Positions 24,166-37,470 of a stretch of 64,000 nucleotides of DNA are shown piece after piece (the stretch's first letter is position 1; the number at the start of each line of letters is the position of its first letter). The notes below the pieces were generated by a model, which did not search any database, was not told where the DNA came from, and saw only the letters and a program-made list of their open reading frames with translations. The stretch spans positions 1,364,001-1,428,000 of the forward strand of contig CATNEN010000005.1 in NCBI GenBank assembly GCA_950097015.1. Direction: 5' to 3'. Made by a program: the position numbers and the translations under genes. This stretch comes from Macrostomum hystrix (Eukaryota > Platyhelminthes > Macrostomidae).

Positions 24166-24764
24166 TATCACTATCAACGTCGTTATCAGTGGCCGTTATT
24201 TTTTCAATTTATTTGAGCCTTTCCACTTTTATTTTCCAACAGTTAAGCTGAAAACTTAATTTAGTCAGATTTAAATCGAACGAACGGTCCCACCACCCCT
24301 GATCCGGTCTGCAACTGGGCAGTCACTGAGTCCAGTTAATGCCTGTCGTTTGGCGCATTACCTGAAGAAAGAAAATGAACAAAGCATTCAACGGAACACA
24401 ATCAATAGGCTAATCCATTTCTAAATCCTACTTGAAGATTCTGCAATGAACCTGATGGTTCTGTATTTTCGCGTCCCTGTATTGAAAAAAATAAAATTTT
24501 CCTTGTTTCAACAAACGCTGCATAGATTTAATATAGAATCGGTAAGTCAAAATTATTTATTTTAACTCTGGAAATCTATAGCTTATAGATTAGTAATGCT
24601 TAGCCTCTGAACACATTAATAATCCACTGGTAAATTGCTGTCATGCCTAATTCACTGTTAGCGAAAACGCAACTAAATTGCTCTATTTTTTTTCTTTTTT
24701 GTTTGAGCTTTTAGTAGCTAGAGATAAACGGAAATGGCCCACAACATACTTTGAGCTGGTACCC
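24166..24764. other. Unique AT-rich island between two blocks of the 22 bp array
   Basis: About 600 bp without repeats or supported coding sequence. No terminal repeats were found at its edges, so whether it was inserted in the array or separates two independent arrays cannot be decided. Confidence 0.4.
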
Positions 24765-27230
24765 CCACTCACAGACTACAATAATCTACCTCACAATCTA
24801 CAAGAATCAACCTCACAATCTACAAGAATCTACCTCACAATCTACTAGAATCCACATCACAATCTACAAGAATCTACCTCACAATCTACTAGAATCTACC
24901 TCACAATCTACAATAATCTACCTCACAATCTACTAGAATCTACCTCACAATCTACAATAATCTACCTCACAATCTACAATAATCTACATCACAATCTACT
25001 AGAATCTACCTCATAATCTACTAGAATCTACCTCACAATCTACTAGAATCTACCTCACAATCTACTAGAATCTACCTCATAATCTACAAGAATCTACCTC
25101 ATAATCTACTAGAATCTACCTCACAATCTACTAGAATCTACCTCACAATCTACTAGAATCTACCTCATAATCTACAAGAATCTACCTCACAATCTACAAT
25201 AATCTACCTCACAATCTACAAGATTCTACCTCACAATTTACAAGAATCTACCTCACAATTTACAAGAATCTACCTCACAATCTACTAGATTCTACCTCAC
25301 AATCTACTAGAATCTACCTCACAATCTACAAGAATCTACCTCACAATTTACAAGAATCTACCTCACAATCTACTAGAATCTACCTCACAATTTACAAGAA
25401 TCTACCTCATAATCTACAAGAATCTACCTCACAATCTACAAGAATCTACCTCACAATCTACAAGAATCTACCTCATAATCTACAAGAATCTACCTCACAA
25501 TTTACAAGAATCTACCTCATAATCTACAAGAATCTACCTCACAATCTACAAGAATCTACCTCATAATCTACAAGAATCTACCTCAGAATCTACTAGAAGC
25601 TACCTCACAATCTACTAGAATCTACCTCACAATCTACTAGAATCCACATCACAATCTACAAGAATCTACCTCACAATCTACTAGAATCTACCTCACAATC
25701 TACAAGAATCTACCTCACAATCTACAAGAATCTACCTCATAATCTACAAGAATCTACCTCACAATTTACAAGAATCTACCTCATAATCTACAAGAATCTA
25801 CCTCACAATCTACAAGAATCTACCTCATAATCTACAAGAATCTACCTCAGAATCTACTAGAAGCTACCTCACAATCTACTAGAATCTACCTCACAATCTA
25901 CTAGAATCCACATCACAATCTACAAGAATCTACCTCACAATCTACTAGAATCTACCTCACAATCTACTAGAATCTACCTCACAATCTACAAGAATCAACC
26001 TCACAATCTACTAGAATCTACCTCACAATCTACTAGAATCTACCTCACAATCTACAATAATCTACCTCACAATCTACTAGAATCTACCTCACAATCTACA
26101 AGAATCAACCTCACAATCTACTAGAATCTACCTCACAATCTACTAGAAGCTACCTCACAATCTACTAGAATCTACCTCACAATCTACAATAATCTACCTC
26201 ATAATCTACAAGAATCTACCTCACAATTTACAAGAATCTACCTCATAATCTACAAGAATCTACCTCACAATCTACAAGAATCTACCTCACAATCTACAAG
26301 AATCTACCTCATAATCTACAAGAATCTACCTCACAATTTACAAGAATCTACCTAATAATCTACAAGAATCTACCTCACAATCTACAAGAATCTACCTCAC
26401 AATCTACAAGAATCTACATCACAATCTACTAGAATCTACCTCATAATCTACGAGAATCTACCTCACAATCTACAATAATCTACCTCACAATCTACAAGAA
26501 TCTACCTCATAATCTACAAGAATCTACCTCATAATCTACAAGAATCTACCTCACAATCTACAAGAATCTACCTCACAATCTACAAGAATCTACCTCATAA
26601 TCTACAAGAATCTACCTCACAATTTACAAGAATCTACCTAATAATCTACAAGAATCTACCTCACAATCTACAAGAATCTACCTCACAATCTACAAGAATC
26701 TACATCACAATCTACTAGAATCTACCTCATAATCTACGAGAATCTACCTCACAATCTACAATAATCTACCTCACAATTTACAAGAATCTACCTCATAATC
26801 TACAAGAATCTACCTCACAATCTACAAGAATCTACCTCACAATCTACAAGAATCTACATCACAATCTACTAGAATCTACCTCATAATCTACGAGAATCTA
26901 CCTCACAATCTACAATAATCTACCTCACAATCTACAAGAATCTACCTCACAATTTACAAGAATCTACCTCATAATCTACAAGAATCTACCTCACAATCTA
27001 CAAGAATCTACCTCACAATCTACAAGAATCTACCTCACAATTTACAAGAATCTACCTTATAATCTACAAGAATCTACCTCACAATTTACAAGAATCTACC
27101 TCACAATCTACAAGAATCTACCTCATAATCTACAACAATCTACCTCACAATCTACTAGAATCTACCTCACAATCTACTAGAATCTACCTCACAATCTACT
27201 AGAATCTACCTCACTACCTACTGACATCTA
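24765..27230. repeat. 22 bp minisatellite, 2.5 kb
   Basis: More than 110 copies of AATCTACCTCACAATCTACA plus AG. Variants CTAG/CAAG/CAAT and CACAA/CATAA recur in blocks (for example around 25560-25700 and 25815-25950; around 26400-26480 and 26700-26760), showing multi-unit duplications. Confidence 0.95.
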
Positions 27231-28839
27231 CCGAAAATATGCAAGATCTTCAAATCATCCCCTATATATTGTCGATCAATAACAAAAAACGATATTTTAA
27301 ATATAATTTTTCTCGTAAAAAACTTGTCACAAATTGGAAAACCATGTTTAGAACGCTTTTTGCTGTAAAAAGCGAGTCCAGGCAAACATTTATTTTAATT
27401 AGTTTTTTTCACTTCAGGATAAAAATCAACAGCTCCGAAACGAGGGCGTCTCCTACCTGAAACAATGAGATGTTAATTTCCTCAATCTCCATTAGGAAAT
27501 AGGATTTCCCTTTCCCTTATACCGTCTACCCTCTCTCCCTTCTCAACTCTCTTTGCCTTATCTACACTCTCTCCTTTATCAGCTCTCTTTGTCTTCTCTA
27601 GCCTCTCTCCCTTATCTACTTTCTCTCCCTTATCTACTTTCTCTCCCTTATCTACTTTCTCTCCCTAATCTATCCTCTCTCCATCTTCTTCTTACTCTCT
27701 CCTATCTACCCTCTCTCCCTTCACAGCCTACCCAAGACTAAATAGGTGTCCTAGAAAGTCCCACAATCGTTAAATATCGATTGCTTAATTGCTTATAAAT
27801 CCACACAGAAAAATATGCATATTTTAAACCCGCTGAGATCCGTAGCCTTGATCCACTTTAAAGTGTGCTTAGCCAGTTATAAAATACCCTGGGAATTAAA
27901 CTGTGTCGCCAAATTGTAAAACTAGCTGATAATTTGCATGCCGACTTTTTTCAAAGTTGATGTCTCTAGGGGGTGAGGCGGAGATAAGCGGACACTTTGA
28001 CTTGCTAATAAATTAACGGCAGTTTCTTTTCTGCCCGCGGTTGTCTGAACTATCTTGAGTTGGCATAAGCTGCCAGCGAAAATTAATAGCAATGGAATGC
28101 CTCTGAGCTGGTCTTGGGTGGAAAAGAAATTTTGTAATCGTTGTTTTTTTTAAATCATCAATTTTTCCATAAATTGTCGATTTCTTAAATCGTTGATTTT
28201 CTTAAACCGTTGATTTTCAAAATATCGTTGATTTATTAAATAGTTGATTTACATAATCGCTGATTTCCTAAACAGTTGTTTTCCTTAATCGTTGATTTTC
28301 TTTGTCGTTAATTTCTTTATTCATTTATTTCCATTTAATGTTAATTAAACCGTTAAATATCAGCATCAACACAACTTATCTGATCGCGAACTTTTATCAG
28401 GCAGATTGTTTGCTAAAATTATAAATTGAAAAGCGATAAATACAGACAGCGATATTCCAACTGTTCTACTACTTCCAGGCCACAAGTAGTATTATTTGGT
28501 TACAAAAGTATTTTTTCAGCTGCAAATTTTCAGACCAGACGCAGAATGAGACAGTAAATTTTGTACGCATCGCTCAATTATTCCGTCATAGCTGCATAGC
28601 ACTTTAAGCCTCAAGTCCCTATAGTCTATGGCAAAATCCAAGATTAGTAGACTTAAAATGATTAAGCCTTAGGCAAGGCTTAATCTTGCGATTTCTTATA
28701 GCGGAAAGAATTTAGTTAATAAGTTCGATCCACTTTGACGAAACATCGACTAATAGGCAAGTTATTCGTGGTTAACGTCAGGGTTAGCGTCTTTTATTTC
28801 AATAAAATTGAGTTTTTCGATGAGCATAGTTGATTAACA
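27231..28839. other. Intergenic region upstream of the polyQ gene
   Basis: Mostly unique and AT-rich. It contains a short degenerate array of CTCTCCCTTATCTACTTT units (27515-27720) and a loose run of CGTTGATTT motifs (28140-28330). The first exon of the polyQ gene starts at its end; a promoter is expected here but no TATA box is convincing. Confidence 0.5.
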
Positions 28840-31800
28840 ATGGAGTCGTCGACTTTTCAATCACCTGCCTCGGTAGGTCTTCAATCTCGTCAGAAGCAGC
28901 TAGAGCAGCAGCAGCAGCAGCAGCATAATTTTAAAAAGCAACAATTTAAATCTCTGTTGCTGGGTCGTCATGCTTCTGGGAAGAAACTTTTGCCACGTAC
29001 GCAATCGCTAAAGATACAAAGTCAGCAGCAGCAGGAGCAACAGCAGCAGCCTGCCAATGCTAACAAAGCTGTAGCTTTGTACTCAACAGTATCGGATGAA
29101 CAGTATCTGTCAAAGTTGTGAGTCTTTGTCGAATCCTACTGTAGTTACTAACCTACATTGTTCTACACAGATTTTTAAATACTTTTTAATATTTGCACTT
29201 TTCAGGCCTGCTCAGACTCAGGCGTCTAAACCGCCCTCACATGTTGGAGCTGAAGCCAAGAAATTAGGTCTTGGAATTGGAAAGTTCCAGCCATCACCAT
29301 TGACTCAAAAGGAGTGCCTCAGTTCTTCACTTGTCCAGGTTAGTTGCGTGAGTAATTATTTAATCTGAATATAATCAGAGTAGAATCAGAGTAGAATCAG
29401 AGTAGAAACTGAGTAGAATCAGAGTAGAATCAGAATAGAATCAGAAAAGAGTCAGAGTAGAATCAGAGTAGAATCAGAGTAGAATCAAAGTAGAATCAGA
29501 GTAGAATCAAAGTAGAATCACAGTAGAATCCGAATACAATCAGAGTAGAATCAGAGTAGAATTCGAATAGAATCAGAATAGAATCAGAATAGAATCCGAA
29601 TAGAATCCGAATAGAATTTGAATAGAATCAGAGTAGAATCAGAGTAGAATCAGAATAGAAACAGAATAGAATTCGAGTAGAATCCGAATAGAATCAGAAT
29701 AGAATTCGAGTAGAATCCGAATAGAATCAGAATAGAATCCGAATAGAATCAGAATATAATCAGAATAGAATTCGAGTAGAATCAGAATAGAATCAGAATA
29801 GAATTCGAGTAGAATCCGAATAGAATCAGAATAGAATCCAAATAGAATCAGAATAGAATTCGAGTAGAATCCGAAAAGAATCAGAATAGAATCCGAATAG
29901 AATCAGAATAGAATTCGAATAGAATCAGAATAGAATTCGAGTAGAATCCGAATAGAATCAGAATAGAATTCGAGTAGAATCCGAATAGAATCAGAGTAGA
30001 ATCAGAGTAGAATCAGAGTAGAATCAGAGTAGAATCCGAATAGAATCAGAATAGAATCAGAATAGAATTCGAATAGAATCAGAATAGAATTCGAGTAGAA
30101 TCCGAATAGAATCAGAATAGAATTCGAGTAGAATCCGAATAGAATCAGAATAGAATCCGAATAGAATCAGAATAGAATTCGAGTAGAATCCGAAAAGAAT
30201 CAGAATAGAATCCGAATAGAATCAGAATAGAATCCGAATAGAATCAGAATAGAATTCGAGTAGAATCAGAATAGAATCAGAATAGAATCAGAATAGAATT
30301 CGAATAGAATCAGAATAGAATTCGAGTAGAATCCGAAAAGAATCAGAATAGAATCCGAATAGAATCAGAATAGAATTAAAATAGAATCAGAATAGAATTC
30401 GAGTAGAATCCGAATAGAATCAGAATACAATTCGAGTAGAATCCGAATAGAATCAGAGTAGAATCAGAGTAGAATCAGAGTAGAATCAGAGTAGAATCAG
30501 AGTAGAATCAGAGTAGAATCAGAGTAGAATCCGAATAGAATCAGAATAGAATCAGAATAGAATTCGAATAGAATCAGAATAGAATTCGAGTAGAATCCGA
30601 ATAGAATCAGAATAGAATTCGAGTAGAATCCGAATAGAATCAGAATAGAATCCGAATAGAATCAGAATAGAATTCGAGTAGAATCCGAAAAGAATCAGAA
30701 TAGAATCCGAATAGAATCAGAATAGAATCCGAATAGAATCAGAATAGAATTCGAGTAGAATCAGAATAGAATCAGAATAGAATCAGAATAGAATTCGAAT
30801 AGAATCAGAATAGAATTCGAGTAGAATCCGAATAGAATCAGAATAGAATCAGAATAGAATTCGAGTAGAATCAGAATAGAATCAGAATAGAATCAGAATA
30901 GAATTCGAATAGAATCAGAATAGAATTCGAGTAGAATCCGAATAGAATCAGAATAGAATTCGAGTAGAATCCGAAAAGAATCATAATAGAATCAGAATAG
31001 AATCAGAATAGAATTCGAATAGAATCAGAATAGAATTCGAGTAGAATCCGAATAGAATCAGAATAGAATTCGAGTAGAATCCGAATAGAATCAGAATAGA
31101 ATCCGAATAGAATCAGAATAGAATTCGAGTAGAAACCGAAAAGAATCAGAATAGAATCCGAATAGAATCAGAATAGAATTCGAGTAGAATCCGAAAAGAA
31201 TCAGAATAGAATTCGAGTAGAATCCGAATAGAATCAGAATAGAATCCGAATAGAATCAGAATAGAATTCGAGTAGAATCCGAATAGAATCAGAATAGAAT
31301 TAGAATAGAATCAGAGTAGAATCAGAATAGAATCCGAATAGAATCAGAATAGAATTCGAGTAGAATTCGAATAGAATCAGAATAGAATCAGAATAGAATC
31401 AGAATAGAATCCGAGTAGAATCAGAATAGAATTTGAATAGAATCAGAATAGAATCCGAATAGAATCAGAATAGAATTTGAATAGAATCAGAATAGAATCA
31501 GAATAGAATCAAAATAGAATCCGAGTAGAATCAGAATAGAATTTGAATAGAATCAGAGTAGAATCAAAGTAGAATCAGAGTAGAATTCGAATAGAATCAG
31601 AATAGAATCGGAGTAGAATCAGAATATACTTAAATATTTTTAAAACTATTTTTTGTTCTTTGTTGATTAACACCGCAGCAAAAAAAGCTAGAGCAGCAGC
31701 ATCAGCAGAAGACATCAGCACTTTTCTGGCACGAAATGGGCCATCCCTCGCCTAGCAACGCTCCGAAGGACGACTTAAGGCAGTCGCGGTCCAGTGACCA

Positions 31801-32642
31801 AAGTCAGTTGGTGGAGCAGCAACAGCAGGACCAGCAGATTCTAGTTCTGTCACCGGAGCAGCAGCAGCTGGTCGCTGCAGAGATCAGTCGGATTCAACGC
31901 GTTCTAAGTGTTGTTCAGAAGCGGGGCCTGCAGCATCATGCGGCAATGTCCGCTGAGCAGATGGCCACACTAACAGAGGAACTCGGTCGCATGAACCCGG
32001 CATTCTTGACGTCTGAGGACTTTGAGCTGCTGTCCAATGTCAGAAGACTGGTAGCTTGCATGGGTAGCAAGTTAACTTATCAGATGAAAATTAAGCAGCA
32101 GCAGCAGCAGCAGCAACAACAACAGCAACAACAACTACAATCACTGCAAAAGCAACAGCACCAGCCCGCTGTTATTATTAGGTTGGACCCTGAGTTGTTG
32201 TATTCAGTAAAAATAGCTTCGGTCTTAAAAAGTTTGATGTATGATTGGTTGGTACTTTAATGGTTGATATTTTGATGGATGACATATTGATTGATTGATG
32301 GATGACTGGTTGATTGATTAACAAATGACATGCTGACCATCGTCACACAAAAATTGCAGTCCCAACGCGGCTCAGCAGTCGCAGTCAGCATCATTAGCCG
32401 CCGAGGAGCATCGGCGCCAAGTCAATAATCAGATTAAGGACGTCATCGAGGGCCTTCGCCAAGTAAACTCACTTGGACTGCACTCGGCGCTCGCTTCAAG
32501 TAAAGAGAGCATCAGCGCACTCATGCGGGACCTGCAGACTGTGAATGCCGACAATGTTACCGAAGTTGAACACTTTATTATTCGAAAATTAGGCGAGAAG
32601 ATCAGAGAGGTTTGGCAGCAGCAACAGCAGCAGCAGCAGCAA

Positions 32643-32682
<40 letters not shown>

Positions 32683-35600
32683 GGCAGCAGCAGCAGCAGC
32701 AGCAACAACATCTCGGTGAGTTCGCGCAATCAATCAGTTCATACTGATCTCAAAGCATTGATCAATCAATTCATTACTGATCTCAAAGCATTGATCAATC
32801 AGTTCATTACTGATCTCAAAGCATTGATCAATCAGTTCATTACTGATCTCAAAGCATTGATCAATCAGTTCATTACTGATCTCAAAACATCGATCATACA
32901 TTTCTTGAATTCATGGAGATTTGGTCGAGTAGTTAGGGCTTAGGTAGAGACTCGGTGGCTTTGGCAGCCTTCCAAGTCAGTCCACGGACTTAATAGCTGT
33001 ACACAGCCTTTGGAAGCGCCTGTACATCTGTACATCTGGCCCAACTGGGCCAGTGACTCCTAGAGTGACTCCAAAACAATGCCCCGTCGCCTGGTTTTAG
33101 GCGAGATCGATAACTCTGGTCCACGTCAGTCTCGTCGCCAGTGTAAAGACGCGTCGCCACGTTTTTCTGAGTCCAGCCAGCAGGCGTCTCTCCAGAGAAG
33201 AACACCTGTTCTGAAGGAATCGAAGCCACCTTTGGCGACACCCACCGATTTGAAATCGGTCACTTGGAATGCTAGGGTTGACAAACTGGGCGGCGTTGTC
33301 AGCAACCATGCCGCTGGAAATGTAGATCGTGAGACTCGACCCAGGAAACGTGAGTTACAACAGATCATGAGCGAGCTTATGTGTGAGGTCATGTGAGTTC
33401 ATGAGCGAGTTCATGAGTCAGTTCATGATTGAGTTCATGTGAGCTCATGAGCGAGTTTTTGTGTGAGTCCATAAGTGATTTTATGAATGTTATGAGTGAG
33501 TCCATGAGTGTGTTTGTAAATAAATGTGTTCATTTGTAAGTTGATAAATTGCAAGTGTAGATTGTCAAAATTAGCGTGGTAATATTTTTAATGAATTTAT
33601 TTGTGAGGACTTCACAAAAATTTAAACCAGATATCTCGTGTTTTTTTCAGTCGGCAGTTGTTGATAATTTGACTCGGCAGAAATTTTCATTGTGTCTCCC
33701 CAAGGGGGTGCATCGGTGCAGAGCTTGTGAAATTCGAACCAGTTAAAAGTTCTGCTATGTGAAACAGGCTCGAAAAAGTTCGAAGTTGTTGCTGCTTGAT
33801 CGGGCCGGAAAAAACTGAATTATCAAAATTTGCATTTACGACGAGCTCCGATCCAAGCTTAGAATTCACAGATGAAATGAACTCTGGGAAACTTTCTTTC
33901 AAACATTGCCATTCTAAGTTCCAAAATACTGGATCCGCCCCTCTCCCCAACTGAATCCGCCCCTCTCCCCAACTGAATCCGCCCCTCTCCCCAACTGAAT
34001 CCGCCCCTCTCCCCAACTGAATCCGCCCCTCTCCCCAACTGAATCCGCCCCTCTCTCCAACTGAATCCGCCCCTCTCCCCAACTGAATCCGCCCCTCTCC
34101 CCAACTGAATCCGCCCCTCTCCCCAACTGAATCCGCCCCTCTCCCCAACTGAATCCGCCCCTCTCCCCAACTGAATCCGCCCCTCTCCCCAACTGAATCC
34201 GCCCCTCTCCCCAACTGAATCCGCCCCTCTCCCCAACTGAATCCGCCCCTCTCCCCAACTGAATCCGCCCCTCTCTCGAACTGAATCCGCCCCTCTTACC
34301 AACTGAATCCGCCCCTCTCTCCAACTGAATCCGCCCCTCTTACCAACTGAATCCGCTCCTTTCCCAAACTTTCCCCTATAATCCGCCTCTCCAACAATAT
34401 ATCCGCCCCTTCACTAACTGAATCCGCTCCTTTCCCCAGGAGTCTGCCCCTCTCCCAAAGCGTATCACAGTGATCTAGCCAGCTTTTCCCATTCACACCA
34501 GACTCGGTGATTCGCGGCCTATTTAAGCGATTCGGAAGTGCTGGTGGCGCCGGTAGCAGCGGTCCGAGGTCTCAAAGCACAGCACGGCGGATGCTCAACT
34601 TAATTTTCGGCGGAGGCGGCGGCGCTCCAGGCAGCAAGCGCGGCCCAGACGGCCAGTCAAGTCGTCGACGCGGCAGCAGGAGCGGCAGCAAAAGTCGACG
34701 TCATCACCGGTGTCGTCGTAGGAGCGTCAGCGGCAGCTGTGACAGCAGCAGCGACAATCAAGAAGCCCAGATGGATGACGATGATAGCTGTCGCCGTAGC
34801 CGACATAGCTGCCGACGGCGTATTCGTCGAAGGTGTCGCCGACATCAGCGGCGTCGTCGTCGAAGTAAAAGTCGCGAAGGTGACGTCGTTTTCGACGCCA
34901 AAGGCAGTCGTCGTCGACGAGTTTCGAGCGTTAAAAAGCGCTTTGCCGCGGGAGCTGACGGTCGCAGTAGCAGTCCTTCAAGCACTTCATCATCCAGATC
35001 ATCCTCGAGTTGCTCCAGTGACGATAGCCGTTCAGCAAATTCGTCTTCTTCGTCGTTTTCAATATCTTTGGCCGACTTTAAGCCGATGTCGCTGATGGAG
35101 CTGCGAGAAACCCTTCTGCGGCTCACTAATTATTACGAACTGCGCCAATGGCGGGCAAGCGCTGGTGCCGGCGCTGTTGTCGACAACGACAATGACTTCG
35201 CGAGTCAAGACAGCCGCTTGGCTGCTGCGATGGATCGGATTTATGGCCTGGAATCGTCGCCAGCTACCGCCACAGCTGCTACTAATTTCGCAAATTCAAC
35301 AAAGCTATCTTCGTTTTACAGTGAGTTGACAAAGATATTGTTTTCAACTTGTTTTGCATGCGTTATTATAAAAAATGTGAAATCACGATTCTATTTTAGA
35401 AAATTCATCAAACGCCGACAGTACATTGAATACCGATGGTAAGTCTTCTAAGTGCTGAAACCTTTGATGTTTTGCTGCCACCGCCAAACCCTTTGATGTT
35501 TGTGCCCCGCCGCTGCTGAAACATTTAATGTTGTTCCGCTACAGCCATACCCTTTGATGTTGTGCTGCCACCACCGAACCCTTTGATGTTGTGCTGCCAC

Positions 35601-35836
35601 CACCGAACCCTTTGATGTTATGCTGCCACCACCGAACCCTTTGACGTTGTGCTGCCACCACCGAACCCTTTGATGTTGTGCTGCCACCACCGAACCCTTT
35701 GATGTTGTGCTGCCACCGCCATACCCTTTGATGTTGTCGTTGTCGCTGGGGTTCATGCTAATGTCACGTACTATTTTTAACCCTTTCACTTTTAAAAAGA
35801 CGGCGAATTTGTACCTAATTCACAAGAGCAGCAGCA

Positions 35837-35901
<65 letters not shown>

Positions 35902-35984
35902 TTCCCAGCCATCTCATGATGCGCATCTTTGACCAGCTGGGCTTGAAGGAGTTTATGTCGCACAGCAACACGGAAGCTCAATGA
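28840..35984 (+). CDS. Unrecognised glutamine-rich protein with Arg/Ser-rich region, 853 aa
   Basis: Exons 28840-29117, 29206-29338, 31679-32181, 32360-32715, 33101-33349, 34502-35320, 35400-35438 and 35800-35984. All junctions are GT-AG, phases agree, and the sum is 2562 nt. I do not recognise the family. Residues 1-137 are Q-rich and basic. About 170-265 and 310-390 look like two helical segments (LVAAEISRIQRVLSVVQKRG; VNNQIKDVIEGLRQVN, EVEHFIIRKLGEKIREVW), each followed by a glutamine tract. Exon 6 encodes a strongly basic stretch (RRRGSRSGSKSRRHHRCRRR and more), a serine run, then an acidic/hydrophobic helix (MSLMELRETLLRLTNYYELR). The C-terminus is a CAG-encoded Q run followed by LPSHLMMRIFDQLGLKEF. 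Composition suggests a nuclear RNA- or transcription-associated protein, which is inference only. The consistent phases make one gene likely, but two adjacent genes cannot be excluded. Confidence 0.8.
29362..31627. repeat. 11 bp minisatellite, intron 2 of polyQ gene
   Basis: About 200 copies of an 11 bp unit, AGAATCAGAAT, with AGAATTCGAGT and AGAATCCGAAT variants; starts about 23 bp after the donor and stops about 50 bp before the acceptor, filling 97% of the intron. Three-unit combinations recur, so a 33 bp and larger period exists. Confidence 0.95.
32616..32708 (+). repeat. Coding CAG/CAA tract, 31 codons (polyQ, exon 4)
   Basis: Mixed CAG and CAA codons with a single CGG (Arg), immediately before the exon 4 donor. 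CAA interruptions usually stabilise such tracts. Confidence 0.9.
32742..32895. repeat. 33 bp minisatellite, intron 4 of polyQ gene
   Basis: Nearly five copies of TCATTACTGATCTCAAAGCA plus TTGATCAATCAGT, beginning 26 bp after the donor at 32716. Confidence 0.9.
32920..33062 (+). mobile_element. tRNA-derived SINE, degenerate copy 2
   Basis: Begins with a box A-like GGTCGAGTAGTTAGGGC, has GTCCACGGACT in the middle (compare AGTCCATGGACT in other copies) and ends with CATCTGGCCCAACTGGGCCA. Box B is degraded. Lies in intron 4, just upstream of the exon 5 acceptor. Confidence 0.55.
33355..33515. repeat. Degenerate GAGTTCATGAGC repeat
   Basis: Loose 11-14 bp units beginning a few bases after the exon 5 donor (33350). 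33516-33924 is unique intron sequence. Confidence 0.7.
33925..34370. repeat. 22 bp minisatellite, intron 5 of polyQ gene
   Basis: About 20 copies of CTGAATCCGCCCCTCTCCCC plus AA; continues degenerately to about 34455 and lies 50-130 bp before the acceptor at 34501. Since 22 is not a multiple of three, the same repeat is open in all three minus frames. Confidence 0.93.
35450..35735. repeat. 29 bp minisatellite, intron 7 of polyQ gene
   Basis: About ten copies of AACCCTTTGATGTTGTGCTG plus CCACCACCG, starting about 12 bp after the donor at 35439. Confidence 0.9.
35841..35900 (+). repeat. Coding (CAG)19 CAA tract in last exon of polyQ gene
   Basis: Nineteen uninterrupted CAG codons then CAA, preceded by CAGCAGCAGGAG. 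It encodes the C-terminal glutamine run. Confidence 0.92.
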
Positions 35985-36349
35985 ATTTCAAAAGAAAACA
36001 AATTTTGTATTGACTGTGTATTGTGCATCAGCTTTGCCTGTTAGCATCAACTCTTGTCTTTAAACATTTAGTAGTGAGGCCTTAAGGGCAGTTTAGTTTT
36101 TAAACCAATTATTTCATTTCAAGACTCTTAAGATACAACTTGATTTAAACTTTATATTTTTTGTTCTTATGCTTGTAGATTGGTATTATTTCTTATGTAA
36201 ACGAATAGGCCCCCTTAAAAAGGTTACCTTAAAACAAGTAGTACAAAAAATGTCCTATTTCTTATTGGACACGTTACTGGCGATTCACACGGTCTAGCTT
36301 CTTTAGAGATGCTGTTTTAAATAAGTTTTTAAAACATGGAAACAAAAGA
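35985..36349. other. 3' flank of polyQ gene
   Basis: Unique AT-rich sequence after the TGA stop at 35982-35984, probably 3' UTR; no clear AATAAA was found. Confidence 0.4.
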
Positions 36350-36825
36350 GAGAGATAAGACAAATTAGAGATATGAGAGAGACGAGACAGATGAGAGCGA
36401 TGAGAGAGAGATAGAGAGAGACGAGAGAGATGAGAGAGATATGAGGGAGATAAGAGAGATGAGAGAAGAGATGAGAGAAATGGGAGCGATGAGAGAAATG
36501 AGAGATATGAGAGAGATGAGGGGTGATGAGAGCGATGAGAGAGATATGAGCGAGATGAGAGAAAAGAGATGAGGGAGATGAGAGGGGGAGATAAGAGCGA
36601 TGAGAGAGAGAGAAAGATCTGAGGGAGATAAGAGGGAGAGATAAGAGCGATGAGAGAGAGAGATCTGAGGGAGATGAGAGGGAGAGATAAGAGCGATGAG
36701 ATAGAGATCTGAGGGAGATGAGAGGGAGAGATAAGAGCGATGAGATAGAGATCTGAGGGAGATGAGAGGGAGAGATAAGAGCGATGAGATTGAGATCTGA
36801 GGGAGATGAGATGGAGAGATATGAA
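36350..36825. repeat. Purine-rich GAGAGATGAGAG array
   Basis: Plus strand of GAGAGATGAGAGNGAGATCT-type units; a later block has a unit of about 54 bp (for example 36605-36800). 36826-37470 is unique apart from short GA and pyrimidine tracts. Confidence 0.88.
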
Positions 36826-37470
36826 ACTGATATGATTGCATTTTCGAAAAATCCTGCATAGAAATTGCTCATTTCTTATTTGTCACAATTAAGCACCAGT
36901 GAACAAAAATTTACAATTCATATAGGTTTTAAATTAGACAAATATCTAACTAGTAAGCGCTGCCTTTTGTACAGGTAATTTTTTCTCCCTTCTTACATAG
37001 AATTCTACCAATACACTGCATAACTCTACAGCTGTTTCTCTCTCTTTATTTCCTCCGCTCTCTCAAAGTCTGCAATGCTGTTGACAGTTGCTGAATAATT
37101 TAGGGGGCTGCTGAGTTAGGAAAAAAGAGGAAAAAAAGAATGAGAGGGAGAGAGACAGGTGAACCAGAAGCAGCTGGAGCAAGCAAAGCAACAAAATAAA
37201 GCACTTGTCTCCTCCCATTCTCTTTATCTTCTCTCCGCTAATCTGTTTTCTGTCCATAAAGTCTACCTATTTTAGTTATTATGTCAAGACTTTTTGCTTG
37301 ATCCAAGTAGTATTTTCGGATTCAGTTAACTGAACTGGTTAGAAAAAGCTCAATATTGTCTTGCAATGAATTCGCATGAATATGGATGGGCAAAGGCCTC
37401 AAACAAATATTTAAACGATTAAAATAGAAAGGCGGCTAGAAAAAGTCTATCGATTCATGACGAGTCATGA

